Positions 25,941 to 34,106 of a stretch of DNA of 57,011 nt are shown here, one piece after another. Position 1 is the first letter of the stretch; every line of letters starts with the position of its first letter. The stretch is from Candidatus Saccharimonadota bacterium (GTDB lineage: Bacteria; Patescibacteriota; Saccharimonadia; Saccharimonadales; Saccharimonadaceae): NCBI GenBank assembly GCA_017513185.1, contig JAFXGL010000001.1, forward strand, positions 1 to 57,011, written 5' to 3'. The translations under genes were made by a program, and so were the position numbers. Under the pieces are notes generated by a model. That model searched no databases and was not told the origin of the DNA. It worked only from the letters and a program-made list of their open reading frames with translations.

Positions 25941-26438
25941 GTGGAAGATATAAAACCTTGTCAACGTTTTAATCTAGTTGCCTTGCCCAAGAAAGATGGG
26001 TCGCTTGAAGGCGGCTCCTGCGTTTGGCTCGTCAAGCGCGAAGCTGGTCAAACCTTCATCCTCTTCCAAAAGCGCTCCACGAAAGTCCAAAATGGCGGCT
26101 TTTACGATGCCTCTGCCGGCGGACACATCGACGAAGGCGAAGATGCTCTCACTGCTGCTCTCCGTGAAGCTCAAGAAGAAATCGGCTTAAAACTCAAACC
26201 CGACGAAATGAGATACGTCTGCTCCTACACGACCGATAAAAAGCTAATTTACGTTTATCTTTCCGACCGCACTCATAAAAAAGACGAGCTAAAAATCTGC
26301 GAGGATGAAGTTGAATCCGTAGAATGGGTTTCACTTGAAGATTTGGACGTTTTTATCCGCACTCGCGTTAAGCCTCCGCTTCGCTACATTATGCCTCATC
26401 TCCCCGTCCTCCGCTTCTACATCGAGAACTATTTATAA
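25941..26438 (+). CDS. Nudix hydrolase
   Basis: 165 residues. A complete Nudix box runs from GHIDEGE through REAQEEIGL (about 57-79), with the catalytic glutamates in REAQEE. The layout fits isopentenyl-diphosphate isomerase-like or dihydroneopterin-type Nudix enzymes, so the substrate is not determined. GTG start with GGAG 7 nt upstream. It sits between recA and recX and overlaps the recX start by one base, suggesting a house-cleaning role in DNA repair, which is an inference from position. Confidence 0.88.
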   Translation: MEDIKPCQRFNLVALPKKDGSLEGGSCVWLVKREAGQTFILFQKRSTKVQNGGFYDASAGGHIDEGEDALTAALREAQEEIGLKLKPDEMRYVCSYTTDKKLIYVYLSDRTHKKDELKICEDEVESVEWVSLEDLDVFIRTRVKPPLRYIMPHLPVLRFYIENYL

Positions 26439-27079
26439 TGGAAAATAAAATCACCGACCTAAAACAGGGCGTCAAAAACCCTGACCGCGTCAATGTTTTT
26501 GTTGACGGCAAGTTCAGCTTTTCGCTTGACCTTTCTCAGGTCGTCGACTTCCATCTCAAGATCGGCCAAACTCTCACCGACCAAGAATTAAAGGGGCTCA
26601 AGCATGCTTCCGAATATGGCAAGCTTTACGGTCGGACTTTGGAATGGGTTTTGACTCGCCCTCGTTCCATCCGAGAAACTCGCGACCATCTGCGCCTTAA
26701 ACGCTTCCAGAAAAAGCTAGACTACACCGACGCCGACATTGAAGAAATCATAGGTAGACTTGTCGCCAAAAATTATCTAAACGACCGTCACTTTGCCGAA
26801 TGGTTTATAGAAAACCGCTTCGTCAAAAAAGGCGTCTCTCCTCGCCGTCTTGAACAAGAGCTAGCTAAAAAGGGAATTGACCGCGCCCTCATCGACGAAC
26901 TCTTATCTAACTCCACGCGCGACGAAGCCTCAGAAATCAAAAAGGTCATCGCTAAAAAATCTAATAAATACAGCGCAGAAAAACTCCTCGCATATCTCGT
27001 CCGCCAAGGTTTTTCTTACGACTTGTCGAAGGAACTTATCGCAGAGTCCACAATTCCGAATCCAACGGCCACGGATTAA
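26438..27079 (+). CDS. recX: RecA regulator RecX
   Basis: 213 residues. Tandem three-helix RecX repeats are visible (RPRSIRETRDHLRLK, then FAEWFIENRFVKKGVSPRRLEQELAKKGI). RecX binds and inhibits RecA filaments, and the genetic link to recA supports the assignment. Start and preceding stop share a base (TAATG). The 3' end overlaps the converging metalloprotease gene by 44 nt. Confidence 0.92.
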   Translation: MENKITDLKQGVKNPDRVNVFVDGKFSFSLDLSQVVDFHLKIGQTLTDQELKGLKHASEYGKLYGRTLEWVLTRPRSIRETRDHLRLKRFQKKLDYTDADIEEIIGRLVAKNYLNDRHFAEWFIENRFVKKGVSPRRLEQELAKKGIDRALIDELLSNSTRDEASEIKKVIAKKSNKYSAEKLLAYLVRQGFSYDLSKELIAESTIPNPTATD

Positions 27080-27866
27080 AGCTTCCGCAATTCCTTAGTC
27101 CAGTCGACTGTTGCAACATAATCGGCGCCACTCCACCGTTCACTTCGCACGCCTCCGTATGATTATAATGTCCCAGCCAATGCCCGACTTCATGGTTCAC
27201 CACCATATTTTGGTAATCTCGTATGCTTAAGCCACCGGCCGTCTCCGCTGTCCCTTCACGCCACCGCTCATCATTAATAATCACTTCATTATAACCAGAA
27301 GTACAAGATAGCGACCCAGAACAATACCCATTGTATCCCTCCAAACTCGCCGCATCCGACAAAACAATGTTCAAATCCTGCCCGCTTGACACTTCCACAA
27401 ATCGTAATCCACCTCGCACCCACCCACGCGCATCACTCAAAGTCTCCGCTACTTTCGCTCGGAAATCTTCAAAATTCGCCACCACTGTCCCCCACACTAG
27501 CGTCTTATAATAAATCACTTTTACGCCATCTGCACCCACATGTCCCACCGCATCATAAGTCGTCGCAGAATTTGTCCCGTTTGCATTAATCCCCGTCCCC
27601 ACTGGCGACGGCCCCAACGCATCCGTTGCCGCTGGCTCCACTTTCGGCTCCTCCGCTTCTTCTTCCTTCTCCTCCGGCTCTTCGACTTTCTCTCCCTCCG
27701 GTTCCTCTTCTTCCACCACTTCCGCCACCGTCTCTTCTTCCTTTACTTCTTCTTTTGGTTTCATCAACATTTTCAGACCCAAAAACGTTCCTGCCCCCAC
27801 CACCAAAAACACCCAAATCACTGTCGTGATGAACAATTCTTTCCTAAACTCCACGTTTTTCGTCAT
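27036..27866 (-). CDS. membrane-anchored DUF3152-like metzincin protease
   Basis: 276 residues. One membrane segment (about 13-33), an acidic Glu/Val/Pro-rich spacer (36-80), then an extracellular domain with HEVGHWLGHYNH, the HExxHxxGxxH zinc motif of metzincins. The surrounding residues (GGLRFVEV, LSCTSGYNEVIINDERW, MLQQS) resemble DUF3152 proteins known mainly from Actinobacteria. It should be a secreted, membrane-tethered zinc protease. It is cotranscribed with the PRC-barrel gene (start and stop overlap by 4 nt) and tilS. Similarity to an actinobacterial family is interesting because many Saccharibacteria live on Actinobacteria. Confidence 0.82.
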   Translation of the reverse strand: MTKNVEFRKELFITTVIWVFLVVGAGTFLGLKMLMKPKEEVKEEETVAEVVEEEEPEGEKVEEPEEKEEEAEEPKVEPAATDALGPSPVGTGINANGTNSATTYDAVGHVGADGVKVIYYKTLVWGTVVANFEDFRAKVAETLSDARGWVRGGLRFVEVSSGQDLNIVLSDAASLEGYNGYCSGSLSCTSGYNEVIINDERWREGTAETAGGLSIRDYQNMVVNHEVGHWLGHYNHTEACEVNGGVAPIMLQQSTGLRNCGSFNPWPLDSELWTLR

Positions 27867-28468
27867 TTTGTGCTTTCGTCTTCATCGATTCTGCTCGCAG
27901 AAAAATCTGGCTCTCGGAACGGATTTACAAAGTTTGGTATAAACTCTTCTTTCACAGCTTTCTTGCGAATTTTGTCTTCTTCGTCTTTCACAATAATCTT
28001 ATAATCATTCACTTCCACAATTTCTTTCCGCGGAATAATTAGCTCCGGGTCCAGTAACGCCTTCATCACTGGTCGTTTCACAATCAGCTGATGCACCATA
28101 AATGTTTCAGTATCTACCACAAAGTCGATAATCTTCCCCAGCTTCGAGCCTTTCTTTGTCTCTACTTTTAGTCCCATCAAAGAAAAGTTCAGACTCAAGA
28201 TTTTATCTAGCTTCGTCACATCACCTTGATTTACAAAAACTTCTTCCGAATCCACAATCATGCCAATATTAGAAAATTCACGCACGTCGCGCGACTCCAA
28301 AATCTCGCCCACTTCCGGATCATTTTTTACTATCGGCCCGCCCACATAAAATGCTACAATCTTTAACTTTTCCGGGTCCACCACTTCCGCATCCACCCAA
28401 GCAATCGGCCCACCCATATGTAAACTTAGTACCGGATAGTTCAAAAGTCGCGAAGCATTCACTAGCAT
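27863..28468 (-). CDS. PRC-barrel domain protein
   Basis: 201 residues. Two PRC-barrel-like halves (N-terminal SRLLNYPVLSLHMGG, then MGLKVETKKGSKLGKIIDFVVD) and a basic/acidic tail. PRC barrels act in RNA processing (RimM) and in membrane-associated or photosynthetic proteins; the exact role here is unknown. The start codon is 9 nt after the tilS stop and the end overlaps the metalloprotease start by 4 nt, so it is part of a three-gene operon. Confidence 0.78.
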   Translation of the reverse strand: MLVNASRLLNYPVLSLHMGGPIAWVDAEVVDPEKLKIVAFYVGGPIVKNDPEVGEILESRDVREFSNIGMIVDSEEVFVNQGDVTKLDKILSLNFSLMGLKVETKKGSKLGKIIDFVVDTETFMVHQLIVKRPVMKALLDPELIIPRKEIVEVNDYKIIVKDEEDKIRKKAVKEEFIPNFVNPFREPDFSASRIDEDESTK

Positions 28469-28477
28469 ACTTTTATT

Positions 28478-29341
28478 TTAACACATTTCTAGCGTAAAAT
28501 CTTCCCGCCCCAGTCGCACCAGCTTATCGCCCGGCAGGTTAAACTTTTTCCCAGGTGCATACTCTTTAATGGCCTTCAAAAAATCTTTCATCTGCGGACG
28601 CGTCGCCGACACCTTGGCTTTCATCAAAGCTCCGCGCAAAATCTCCATCGCCACATTCTCGTCCATTTCCTTAAACCACGCTCGCTCAAACTTACCATCC
28701 TCCGGCATTAAGCTGCTGACAATCTTATCAATCTCGCTCACCACTTTTTTCTGCTTCCGCCACAACTCATAAATCTCCATTTTTTGCTCAAAATCCATTT
28801 TGAGAACTCTCGGCCGTACACGGTTGCGCAGATATTCGTCGCTCGCATTGGTCGGGTCTTGCCGGAAAGTAATTTCATTCTTCGCCGCGTATTTCCAAAT
28901 CGCACGTTTATCAAACACTTCTCCAAACGTCCCGTCAAGAAACGGCCGTCTTACATTTGGCGCATTCAACGCAGCCAGTCCCCGCACGCCAGTCCCCCGC
29001 AAAAAATTAATCACCACCGTCTCCACCAAATCATCCAAATGATGCGCCGTCCAAATCTCACCCCCCTCTTGCTCTGTCACCTCGCGCAAAAACGCATAAC
29101 GCTCCGCTCTCGCCTCTTCTTCGCTAGCCCCATCCCCCAGCTCCGCCGCACCCTTATAAACTTCCCTCAGCCCTAGCGCCCTAGCTTTTTCACAAACAAA
29201 CTCCACGTCCTCTTTCGCACTTTCTCTCGTTCCATGGTCAAACGTAGCAACAATAAGTTCCTTCTTCGGGAACTTTTCACACATCAAATCTAGCATCACC
29301 ATCGAGTCCACCCCTCCCGACACCGCCAAAATCTTTTTCAT
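28478..29341 (-). CDS. tilS: tRNA(Ile)-lysidine synthetase TilS
   Basis: 287 residues. The N-type ATP pyrophosphatase loop SGGVDSM is at 8-14, and HHLDDLVETVV, FLRGTGVRGL and NRVRPRVL are TilS signatures. It attaches lysine to C34 of tRNA-Ile(CAU), changing its codon from AUG to AUA. The C-terminal TilS domain is reduced compared with E. coli (about 430 residues). No such tRNA is present in this window. Confidence 0.93.
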   Translation of the reverse strand: MKKILAVSGGVDSMVMLDLMCEKFPKKELIVATFDHGTRESAKEDVEFVCEKARALGLREVYKGAAELGDGASEEEARAERYAFLREVTEQEGGEIWTAHHLDDLVETVVINFLRGTGVRGLAALNAPNVRRPFLDGTFGEVFDKRAIWKYAAKNEITFRQDPTNASDEYLRNRVRPRVLKMDFEQKMEIYELWRKQKKVVSEIDKIVSSLMPEDGKFERAWFKEMDENVAMEILRGALMKAKVSATRPQMKDFLKAIKEYAPGKKFNLPGDKLVRLGREDFTLEMC

Positions 29342-29728
29342 AACAGTTTGCGCGTCAAAAAGTAGACATTCTCATAATATTATCTTCGACGAAACATCTT
29401 TCCATCTGTAACCTTATTATATCACAGATGCGTCTTTGTCGCTATGGAGCCGTCAAACAGAGATAAATCAAGCGTTTTAGTCCAAAGCGCGCGACGTTAC
29501 GACTTTACACTTTTTGTTGGGCCGCGGAAAATTGTAACATTTGTTAGTGGCCGGCCCAGTTTAATTTTTCTTTCAGGACCCTTTTAGAAAAATAGACCAC
29601 CTCTGTTATTACACATTTTTCCAGCATTTTGGGACGCATTTTTCACATTTTTCCAAGCACGCCTTCTGGCGCGATATTTGGCGCGATTTTGGCGCGATTT
29701 CTTCAATAGTGTGGTATAATGTTTGTGT
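29342..29728. other. gene-free left border of the accessory island
   Basis: About 390 nt with no convincing gene. It contains CATCTGT/ACAGATG arms (29403-29409 and 29424-29430), TGGGCCG/CGGCCCA arms (29518-29524 and 29552-29558), two copies of CACATTTTTCCA 32 nt apart (29612 and 29644), and three GGCGCGAT repeats before the Fic promoter. Base composition is more AT-rich than the flanking housekeeping genes. Confidence 0.6.
29668..29720 (+). promoter_or_regulatory. fic promoter with three operator-like direct repeats
   Basis: GGCGCGAT occurs at 29668, 29680 and 29691, each followed by T-rich DNA, with 11-12 bp spacing (about one helical turn). TATAAT follows at 29715-29720 and the ATG is 8 nt further on. 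The repeats look like protein-binding sites. Confidence 0.65.
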
Positions 29729-30793
29729 ATGTACAAACCGAATTACACAATAACAGAAAAAATCTTGCAGCAAATAGCTCGTATTGAAGAGCTCCGAGGC
29801 CTCGCAAAAGGCTATCGGATCTTGCCAGAGCGCGAGGCTTTCGTTAAAAAGCGGGCTACCGTTGAGGCTACGCATAGCTCAACATCTATAGAAGGCAACC
29901 CTCTGAACATCAAGCAAGTGGAAAAAACTTTGTTTTCTAAGCAAAAGCTTACTAAAGAACAGTATGCAGAAATAGAAGTAAAGAATTACAAGAAGTCTCT
30001 CGACTGGATCGCTAAAAGAAAACGACAGGACAATAAAGAGCTATCCATGGACGACATACTGAGTTTGCATGGAATCATTACGGAATCGCTCCTTGATGAA
30101 ACTAGATCCGGCAAAATACGCGTCAACCCAGTCTATATCGTTAACCAAGATGGAGAAACAATCTATAATGCTCCGGAACCAGAGAAAACCGGTGAAGAAT
30201 TGCGGTCATTCTTGCAATGGGTATCGTCATCAGCGGGAGAAGTCCATCCGGTCATCATAGCCGGGATAATCCATTATATGTTGGCCTCGATTCACCCTTT
30301 CGCAGATGGAAATGGCCGTACGGCCAGAGCTACGGTTTCTTTGTATCTTTCTTTGACCGGCTACGACTTCCGAGAATCCTTGGTGCTTGACTCTTATTAT
30401 GCGGTAGATAGAAAAGCATACTACGATGCCCTAAAATCTGTGCAAAACGGCAATTACGCCAACGCAAAGACAGCCGATATTACATCATGGCTGGAATACT
30501 TTACAGAAGGATTCGTGGCATCCGCAGAAATACTATCAGCGGAGCTAAAAGCTCTCTCGATCGTAGAGAAAGATGTAATTCCTAGACGCTTAACCAGAGA
30601 GGAAAGTGATATTATCAGCTACGTTGCCGAGTTCGGCTCTATTGATCTTTCTGAAGCGGAAGAAATCATGTCCACTTTGTCCCGCCGCACGATACAAAGA
30701 AAATTAGGAGATCTGGTAGCTGGTGGATATCTGCGTACTGAAGGAAAAGGTCCTTCAACAAAATATATTGCCTCGAACAAAAAAGTCGCATAA
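29729..30793 (+). CDS. Fic domain protein (AMPylator-like)
   Basis: 354 residues. An N-terminal helical domain carries the inhibitory-type motif SSTSIEGN (about 49-56). The Fic core has HPFADGNGRTAR (about 189-200), the intact HPFx(D/E)GNGRxxR active site. A C-terminal winged-helix-like part (RRLTREESDIISYVAEFGS, then SRRTIQRKLGDLVAGGYL) suggests DNA binding. Fic enzymes transfer AMP or other nucleotide groups to proteins; with an N-terminal inhibitory helix this is class II architecture. It is the first gene of the accessory island. Function in defence, toxicity or autoregulation is inferred from context. Confidence 0.9.
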   Translation: MYKPNYTITEKILQQIARIEELRGLAKGYRILPEREAFVKKRATVEATHSSTSIEGNPLNIKQVEKTLFSKQKLTKEQYAEIEVKNYKKSLDWIAKRKRQDNKELSMDDILSLHGIITESLLDETRSGKIRVNPVYIVNQDGETIYNAPEPEKTGEELRSFLQWVSSSAGEVHPVIIAGIIHYMLASIHPFADGNGRTARATVSLYLSLTGYDFRESLVLDSYYAVDRKAYYDALKSVQNGNYANAKTADITSWLEYFTEGFVASAEILSAELKALSIVEKDVIPRRLTREESDIISYVAEFGSIDLSEAEEIMSTLSRRTIQRKLGDLVAGGYLRTEGKGPSTKYIASNKKVA

Positions 30794-30871
30794 TTCTATC
30801 AAAAGTCAAATGGATAGTGCAACAGGCTCCAGATCCATGATAGAATATAGGCAGAACAGAAAGGAGCTACC

Positions 30872-31462
30872 ATGAACACGACAGAAGCTATCCGCCGGTA
30901 CGTTAAAGACCACCCAGAAGAAATTGTTGATGCGGCTTTTCTTCATAAAACGCTATTTCCAATAATTAAGAAGCAGACTTACCTCAAGTTGTTCTCTCGA
31001 TTAGCCGAAGAAGGGACTATTAAGTCTGTCGGACGTGGAGTGTATGCTCCGGCCTCTCTGCCCGATGAGAAAGTTGACGAGGCCATTCTTGACTATTACG
31101 CCAATCATGGCAACGGCATGCTTTACGGCGATGCCCTCTATTTTGCTCTTGGACTAGCTTCCTGCCCGGCGGAGACAACCATGATATATACGAATCGCTT
31201 AGAAAACGGCAAGAAAAAGCACGTTTCCTCATATGAGCTGATCGGCGCGGATATCGTTTTCGATGACGAAGCAAAGGATCTCATCACTTTGCTTGAGCTG
31301 ATAGAGGATCATGCCTATGCTATTAGCCTTGATTCTAAAAAATATGCCGAGATCTACAACAAGCTATCCCGACAAGACTACTCTTATGAATTGTTCGAAG
31401 AAATCATTAAGTCTATCAAATACAAAGACAGCACTATCACCATCCTGAAAAACATGGCTTGA
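30872..31462 (+). CDS. AbiEi/DUF6088-like antitoxin-type regulator
   Basis: 196 residues. An N-terminal winged-helix (AFLHKTLFPIIKKQTYLKLFSRLAEEGTIKSVGRGVYAP) ends in the GxGxY turn typical of AbiEi-type transcriptional regulators, and the rest resembles the DUF6088 family. Such proteins are antitoxins of type IV abortive-infection modules. No AbiEii nucleotidyltransferase follows, so the partner may be missing or may be the Fic protein upstream (an inference). A strong AAAGGAG ribosome-binding site precedes the start. Confidence 0.72.
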   Translation: MNTTEAIRRYVKDHPEEIVDAAFLHKTLFPIIKKQTYLKLFSRLAEEGTIKSVGRGVYAPASLPDEKVDEAILDYYANHGNGMLYGDALYFALGLASCPAETTMIYTNRLENGKKKHVSSYELIGADIVFDDEAKDLITLLELIEDHAYAISLDSKKYAEIYNKLSRQDYSYELFEEIIKSIKYKDSTITILKNMA

Positions 31463-31503
31463 CCTATTCGATGCTCATGCTTGCATAGACGGATGCATTC
31501 TTT

Positions 31504-31509
31504 TATATT
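31504..31509 (+). promoter_or_regulatory. -10 box, XRE regulator (leaderless GTG)
   Basis: TATATT ends 6 nt before a GTG start at 31516; there is no ribosome-binding site. Confidence 0.5.
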
Positions 31510-31515
31510 TATCCT

Positions 31516-32091
31516 GTGATTTTCTTGAATAAAACTGAAGCTGACTTTTCTCTTTGGTGCAAACAAATTGTTCCAAACATGCTTGCTGACCGCAGGGCGT
31601 TTAGAAATAAAGAGCGCGACGTTCACGAAGAACGTGAGCGTTACGAAGAAGTTCTCGCCATTAACCGTCAGCTAACCGCCATTCATTATTTGCTGGATCG
31701 GCAACACACCGATTTTCTAGACCGGCACCTAATCGGAGGCGAGGATTATAATCGAACGCCTACCGAGGCTGAACTGTATCGAGATATTTATCTGACTTGG
31801 CTTAAGGTCTGTTTCCCCAAAGGATCGCTCGGCGAGCAGAACATCGATAACATTGCGTTGGGACATAAACTCAGAGAACTACGCCAGAGAAAAAAGTTTG
31901 GCGTCAACCGGGTTTGCGATTTGCTGGGCATAGCCAAGCAAACATTCTATGCCTACGAGCATGGCACCTGCCAAATAAAGCTTGAAGTCATTTATAAGCT
32001 TTCTCGCCTCTATGGATTCAGTATCGATGAGTTCTTGTCCGGGGAAGATATAATTGTCACTAAGGCAAAGAGTGCTTATGAATGCCAATAA
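31516..32091 (+). CDS. XRE-family helix-turn-helix regulator
   Basis: 191 residues. A helical N-terminal region rich in charged residues (1-110) is followed by an XRE/Cro HTH (LGHKLRELRQRKKFGVNRVCDLLGIAKQTFYAYEHG, about 115-150). It overlaps the recombinase gene by 14 nt, so it is part of the same operon and likely controls the mobile element. The GTG start is a choice; a later ATG is possible. Confidence 0.78.
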   Translation: MIFLNKTEADFSLWCKQIVPNMLADRRAFRNKERDVHEERERYEEVLAINRQLTAIHYLLDRQHTDFLDRHLIGGEDYNRTPTEAELYRDIYLTWLKVCFPKGSLGEQNIDNIALGHKLRELRQRKKFGVNRVCDLLGIAKQTFYAYEHGTCQIKLEVIYKLSRLYGFSIDEFLSGEDIIVTKAKSAYECQ

Positions 32092-33094
32092 ACATGATCG
32101 TAAAGTAACAGAAATTCCCGCTGATCCATTTGGTTTGTTTGCCGAATCGGGAGGAACTAAAAAGTCGCACTCTCAAAAAGACAGTGATAGCGGGCTAGAT
32201 TTGCCATTTCTCAAAAAGAAACGAGCTGCCGCGTATGCCCGTGTCTCCACTGACCAGGAAGAACAGGAGGGCAGCTTTCTTTCCCAGGTGTCTTTTTATG
32301 CAAAGTTTATCGATAGCCATGCCAACTGGCAGCTTGTAAAGATCTATGCCGACAAAGGACTTTCCGGCACTTCGTTTAAGCGCCGTCCTCAGTTCAACCA
32401 AATGCTGGCTGATGCTGAATCCGGTAAAATTGACCTGATTTTAACCAAGTCTATCTCTCGCTTTGCTCGCAATACTGTAGATTCGCTATCTGTTACTCGC
32501 CAGCTAAAGGGTCTGGGGGTGGAAGTGTTTTTTGAGAAAGAAAATATTAGCTCATTCGATGACAAAGCAGAGCTTATGTTTACCATTCTTTCTTCGATTG
32601 CTCAAGAAGAAAGTCGATCTATATCAGAAAACGTTCGTTGGGGAAAACTGCGCAGTATGGAGGCTGGAAAAGTATCTCTTCCTTATAAAAACTTTCTTGG
32701 ATACAGAAAGGGCAAAGATGGTTATCCGGAAGTCGTTGAAGAAGAAGCAAAAATCATCCGCAAAATTTATCAAATATTTTTAGACGGAGTCAGCTACAGA
32801 GAAATAGCAAGAATCTTAACTAATGAGGGCATTCTTACGCCATCGCGGCGCCTGGTATGGAACGCGCAGAGTATTAGAAGCATTCTCACTAATGAAAAAT
32901 ATAAAGGCGCAGCAATCCTGGGTAAAACTTATATTGATAGCTTCTTGACTAAACGAGTGAAAGTGAACCATGGCGAGCGAAAGAAGTTTTATGTTGAAAA
33001 GTCACACGAGGCTATTATTTCTCCGGAAGTCTTTGATAAGGTACAGCAGGAAATTAAAATCAGGAGTAGGAAGCGGAAGAAATTCACCACCTAG
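32078..33094 (+). CDS. serine recombinase, short form
   Basis: 338 residues. The resolvase domain has YARVS with nucleophile Ser57 and is strongly similar to the recombinase at 452-1864 (both contain TKSISRFARNTVDS and FEKENISS). The recombinase domain is complete, but the protein ends at RKRKKFTT before the zinc ribbon present in its relative, so it lacks the CxxC pairs. It may be C-terminally truncated and inactive, or a naturally shorter enzyme. It lies 190 nt from the 3' end of tRNA-Arg(TCT). The stretch between holds inverted and direct repeats but no gene. Confidence 0.92.
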   Translation: MNANKHDRKVTEIPADPFGLFAESGGTKKSHSQKDSDSGLDLPFLKKKRAAAYARVSTDQEEQEGSFLSQVSFYAKFIDSHANWQLVKIYADKGLSGTSFKRRPQFNQMLADAESGKIDLILTKSISRFARNTVDSLSVTRQLKGLGVEVFFEKENISSFDDKAELMFTILSSIAQEESRSISENVRWGKLRSMEAGKVSLPYKNFLGYRKGKDGYPEVVEEEAKIIRKIYQIFLDGVSYREIARILTNEGILTPSRRLVWNAQSIRSILTNEKYKGAAILGKTYIDSFLTKRVKVNHGERKKFYVEKSHEAIISPEVFDKVQQEIKIRSRKRKKFTT

Positions 33095-33222
33095 TCATCT
33101 TTTATTCTCGGCATTTTACACTCGTGAGACAAAAATCCAAAACGTCTCACAGTTATTCGAAGCGCACTTTTTTGTCAGAAATAAACGCAGCATTTTGAGC
33201 GCACTTTTGTTTCTGAACAAGC
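33095..33222. repeat. repeat-rich segment at the right end of the island
   Basis: GTGAGAC (33124-33130) and GTCTCAC (33144-33150) form an inverted repeat. AGCGCACTTTT is present at 33161 and 33198 (37 bp apart). Such repeats near the recombinase and the tRNA 3' end could be recombinase-binding sites; this is an inference. Confidence 0.6.
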
Positions 33223-33250
33223 AAAAACCCCTGATTTACAGGGGTCTTTG
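33223..33250. terminator. intrinsic terminator
   Basis: ACCCCTG (33227-33233) pairs with CAGGGGT (33239-33245) with A- and T-runs on either side. Confidence 0.75.
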
Positions 33251-33284
33251 CTTTGCTGACATGGTTTATTTTGTCAGCCTTTGC

Positions 33285-33359
33285 TGGTAGGGCAGGTTGG
33301 AATCGAACCAGCATTGTATCCTTAGAGGGGATATGTCCTATCCGTTGAACGACTGCCCC
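33285..33359 (-). tRNA. tRNA-Arg(TCT)
   Basis: 75 nt with encoded CCA and anticodon loop CCTCTAA, reading AGA. The acceptor GGGGCAG pairs with CTGCCCT, giving G1-U72. The T stem has one C-A mismatch. Its 3' end faces the serine recombinase island. Confidence 0.94.
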
Positions 33360-33380
33360 AAATTGCATATATATTATATA

Positions 33381-34106
33381 TCATTCTTCTCTCTTTGAGA
33401 AGAAGTACTCCACCTCGCCGCGCTTCTTCGCGGGATTCAGCAGCCCACGCTCTTCGAGCAATCTTTTCACTTGCCGCGCCACCCCTTCGCCACCATCTAC
33501 CAGCTTCGCCTTCGGGAAAAACTTTTGGATTTCCGCCTTTGCTAGTGGATAATGCGTACAGCCCAGTATCACCACCTCCACCTCCTCCGGATTCTGCACA
33601 TTTTTGAAGTTCTCCTTCAGATTCTCACGGATTTTTGTAAGGTCGCGCGTCTCAATCGCCTCAGCCAGCCCCAAACAGGGAAGATTAACAATCGTTTGTC
33701 CAGGCCGCACATTCTCATGAATCAGCTCCTCCGTCCTTGGTGCATGCGCCGTCCCCTCCGTCGACAACAATAAAATCTGCGTCCATCCCCCATCGCACGC
33801 CAACTTCACTGCTGGCTCCGTCCCCACAAACGGCACTTCCGGAAAAGTCTCACGCAAATATTCAATCGTCTGTGTAGTCGCCGTATTGCACGCCACAATG
33901 ATTAGCTTCACCTTGCGTTCCAGCAACCGCTCCGTCGCCGCCTTCACAATCTGTCTTAGCTCTGAAGGGCTTTTTGTCCCAAACGGACAATTTGCCGAAT
34001 CACCAAAAAACACATAGTTCTCATTCGGCAACAATTCTTGCACAGACTTTAGGACCGTCGTCCCGCCAATCCCCGAGTCAAACACGCCAATCGGAGCGTC
34101 GCTCAT
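33381..34106 (-). CDS. murI: glutamate racemase
   Basis: 241 residues. DSGIGGTTVL at the N-terminus, the catalytic cysteines in ACNTATT and LGCTHYP, and GDSANCPFG identify MurI, which makes D-glutamate for peptidoglycan. Length is slightly under the usual 260. It overlaps the methyltransferase gene by one base and ends the four-gene minus-strand cluster. Confidence 0.96.
   Translation of the reverse strand: MSDAPIGVFDSGIGGTTVLKSVQELLPNENYVFFGDSANCPFGTKSPSELRQIVKAATERLLERKVKLIIVACNTATTQTIEYLRETFPEVPFVGTEPAVKLACDGGWTQILLLSTEGTAHAPRTEELIHENVRPGQTIVNLPCLGLAEAIETRDLTKIRENLKENFKNVQNPEEVEVVILGCTHYPLAKAEIQKFFPKAKLVDGGEGVARQVKRLLEERGLLNPAKKRGEVEYFFSKREE

Noticed and set aside
29518..29558. TGGGCCG/CGGCCCA dyad as the attachment site of the second recombinase
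   Set aside because: No copy of the site or a duplicated flank is visible at the other end of the island.
29612..29698. Possible short CRISPR array at the island border
   Set aside because: Repeats are only 8-12 nt, spacing is 11-32 nt, and no cas gene is present in the window.
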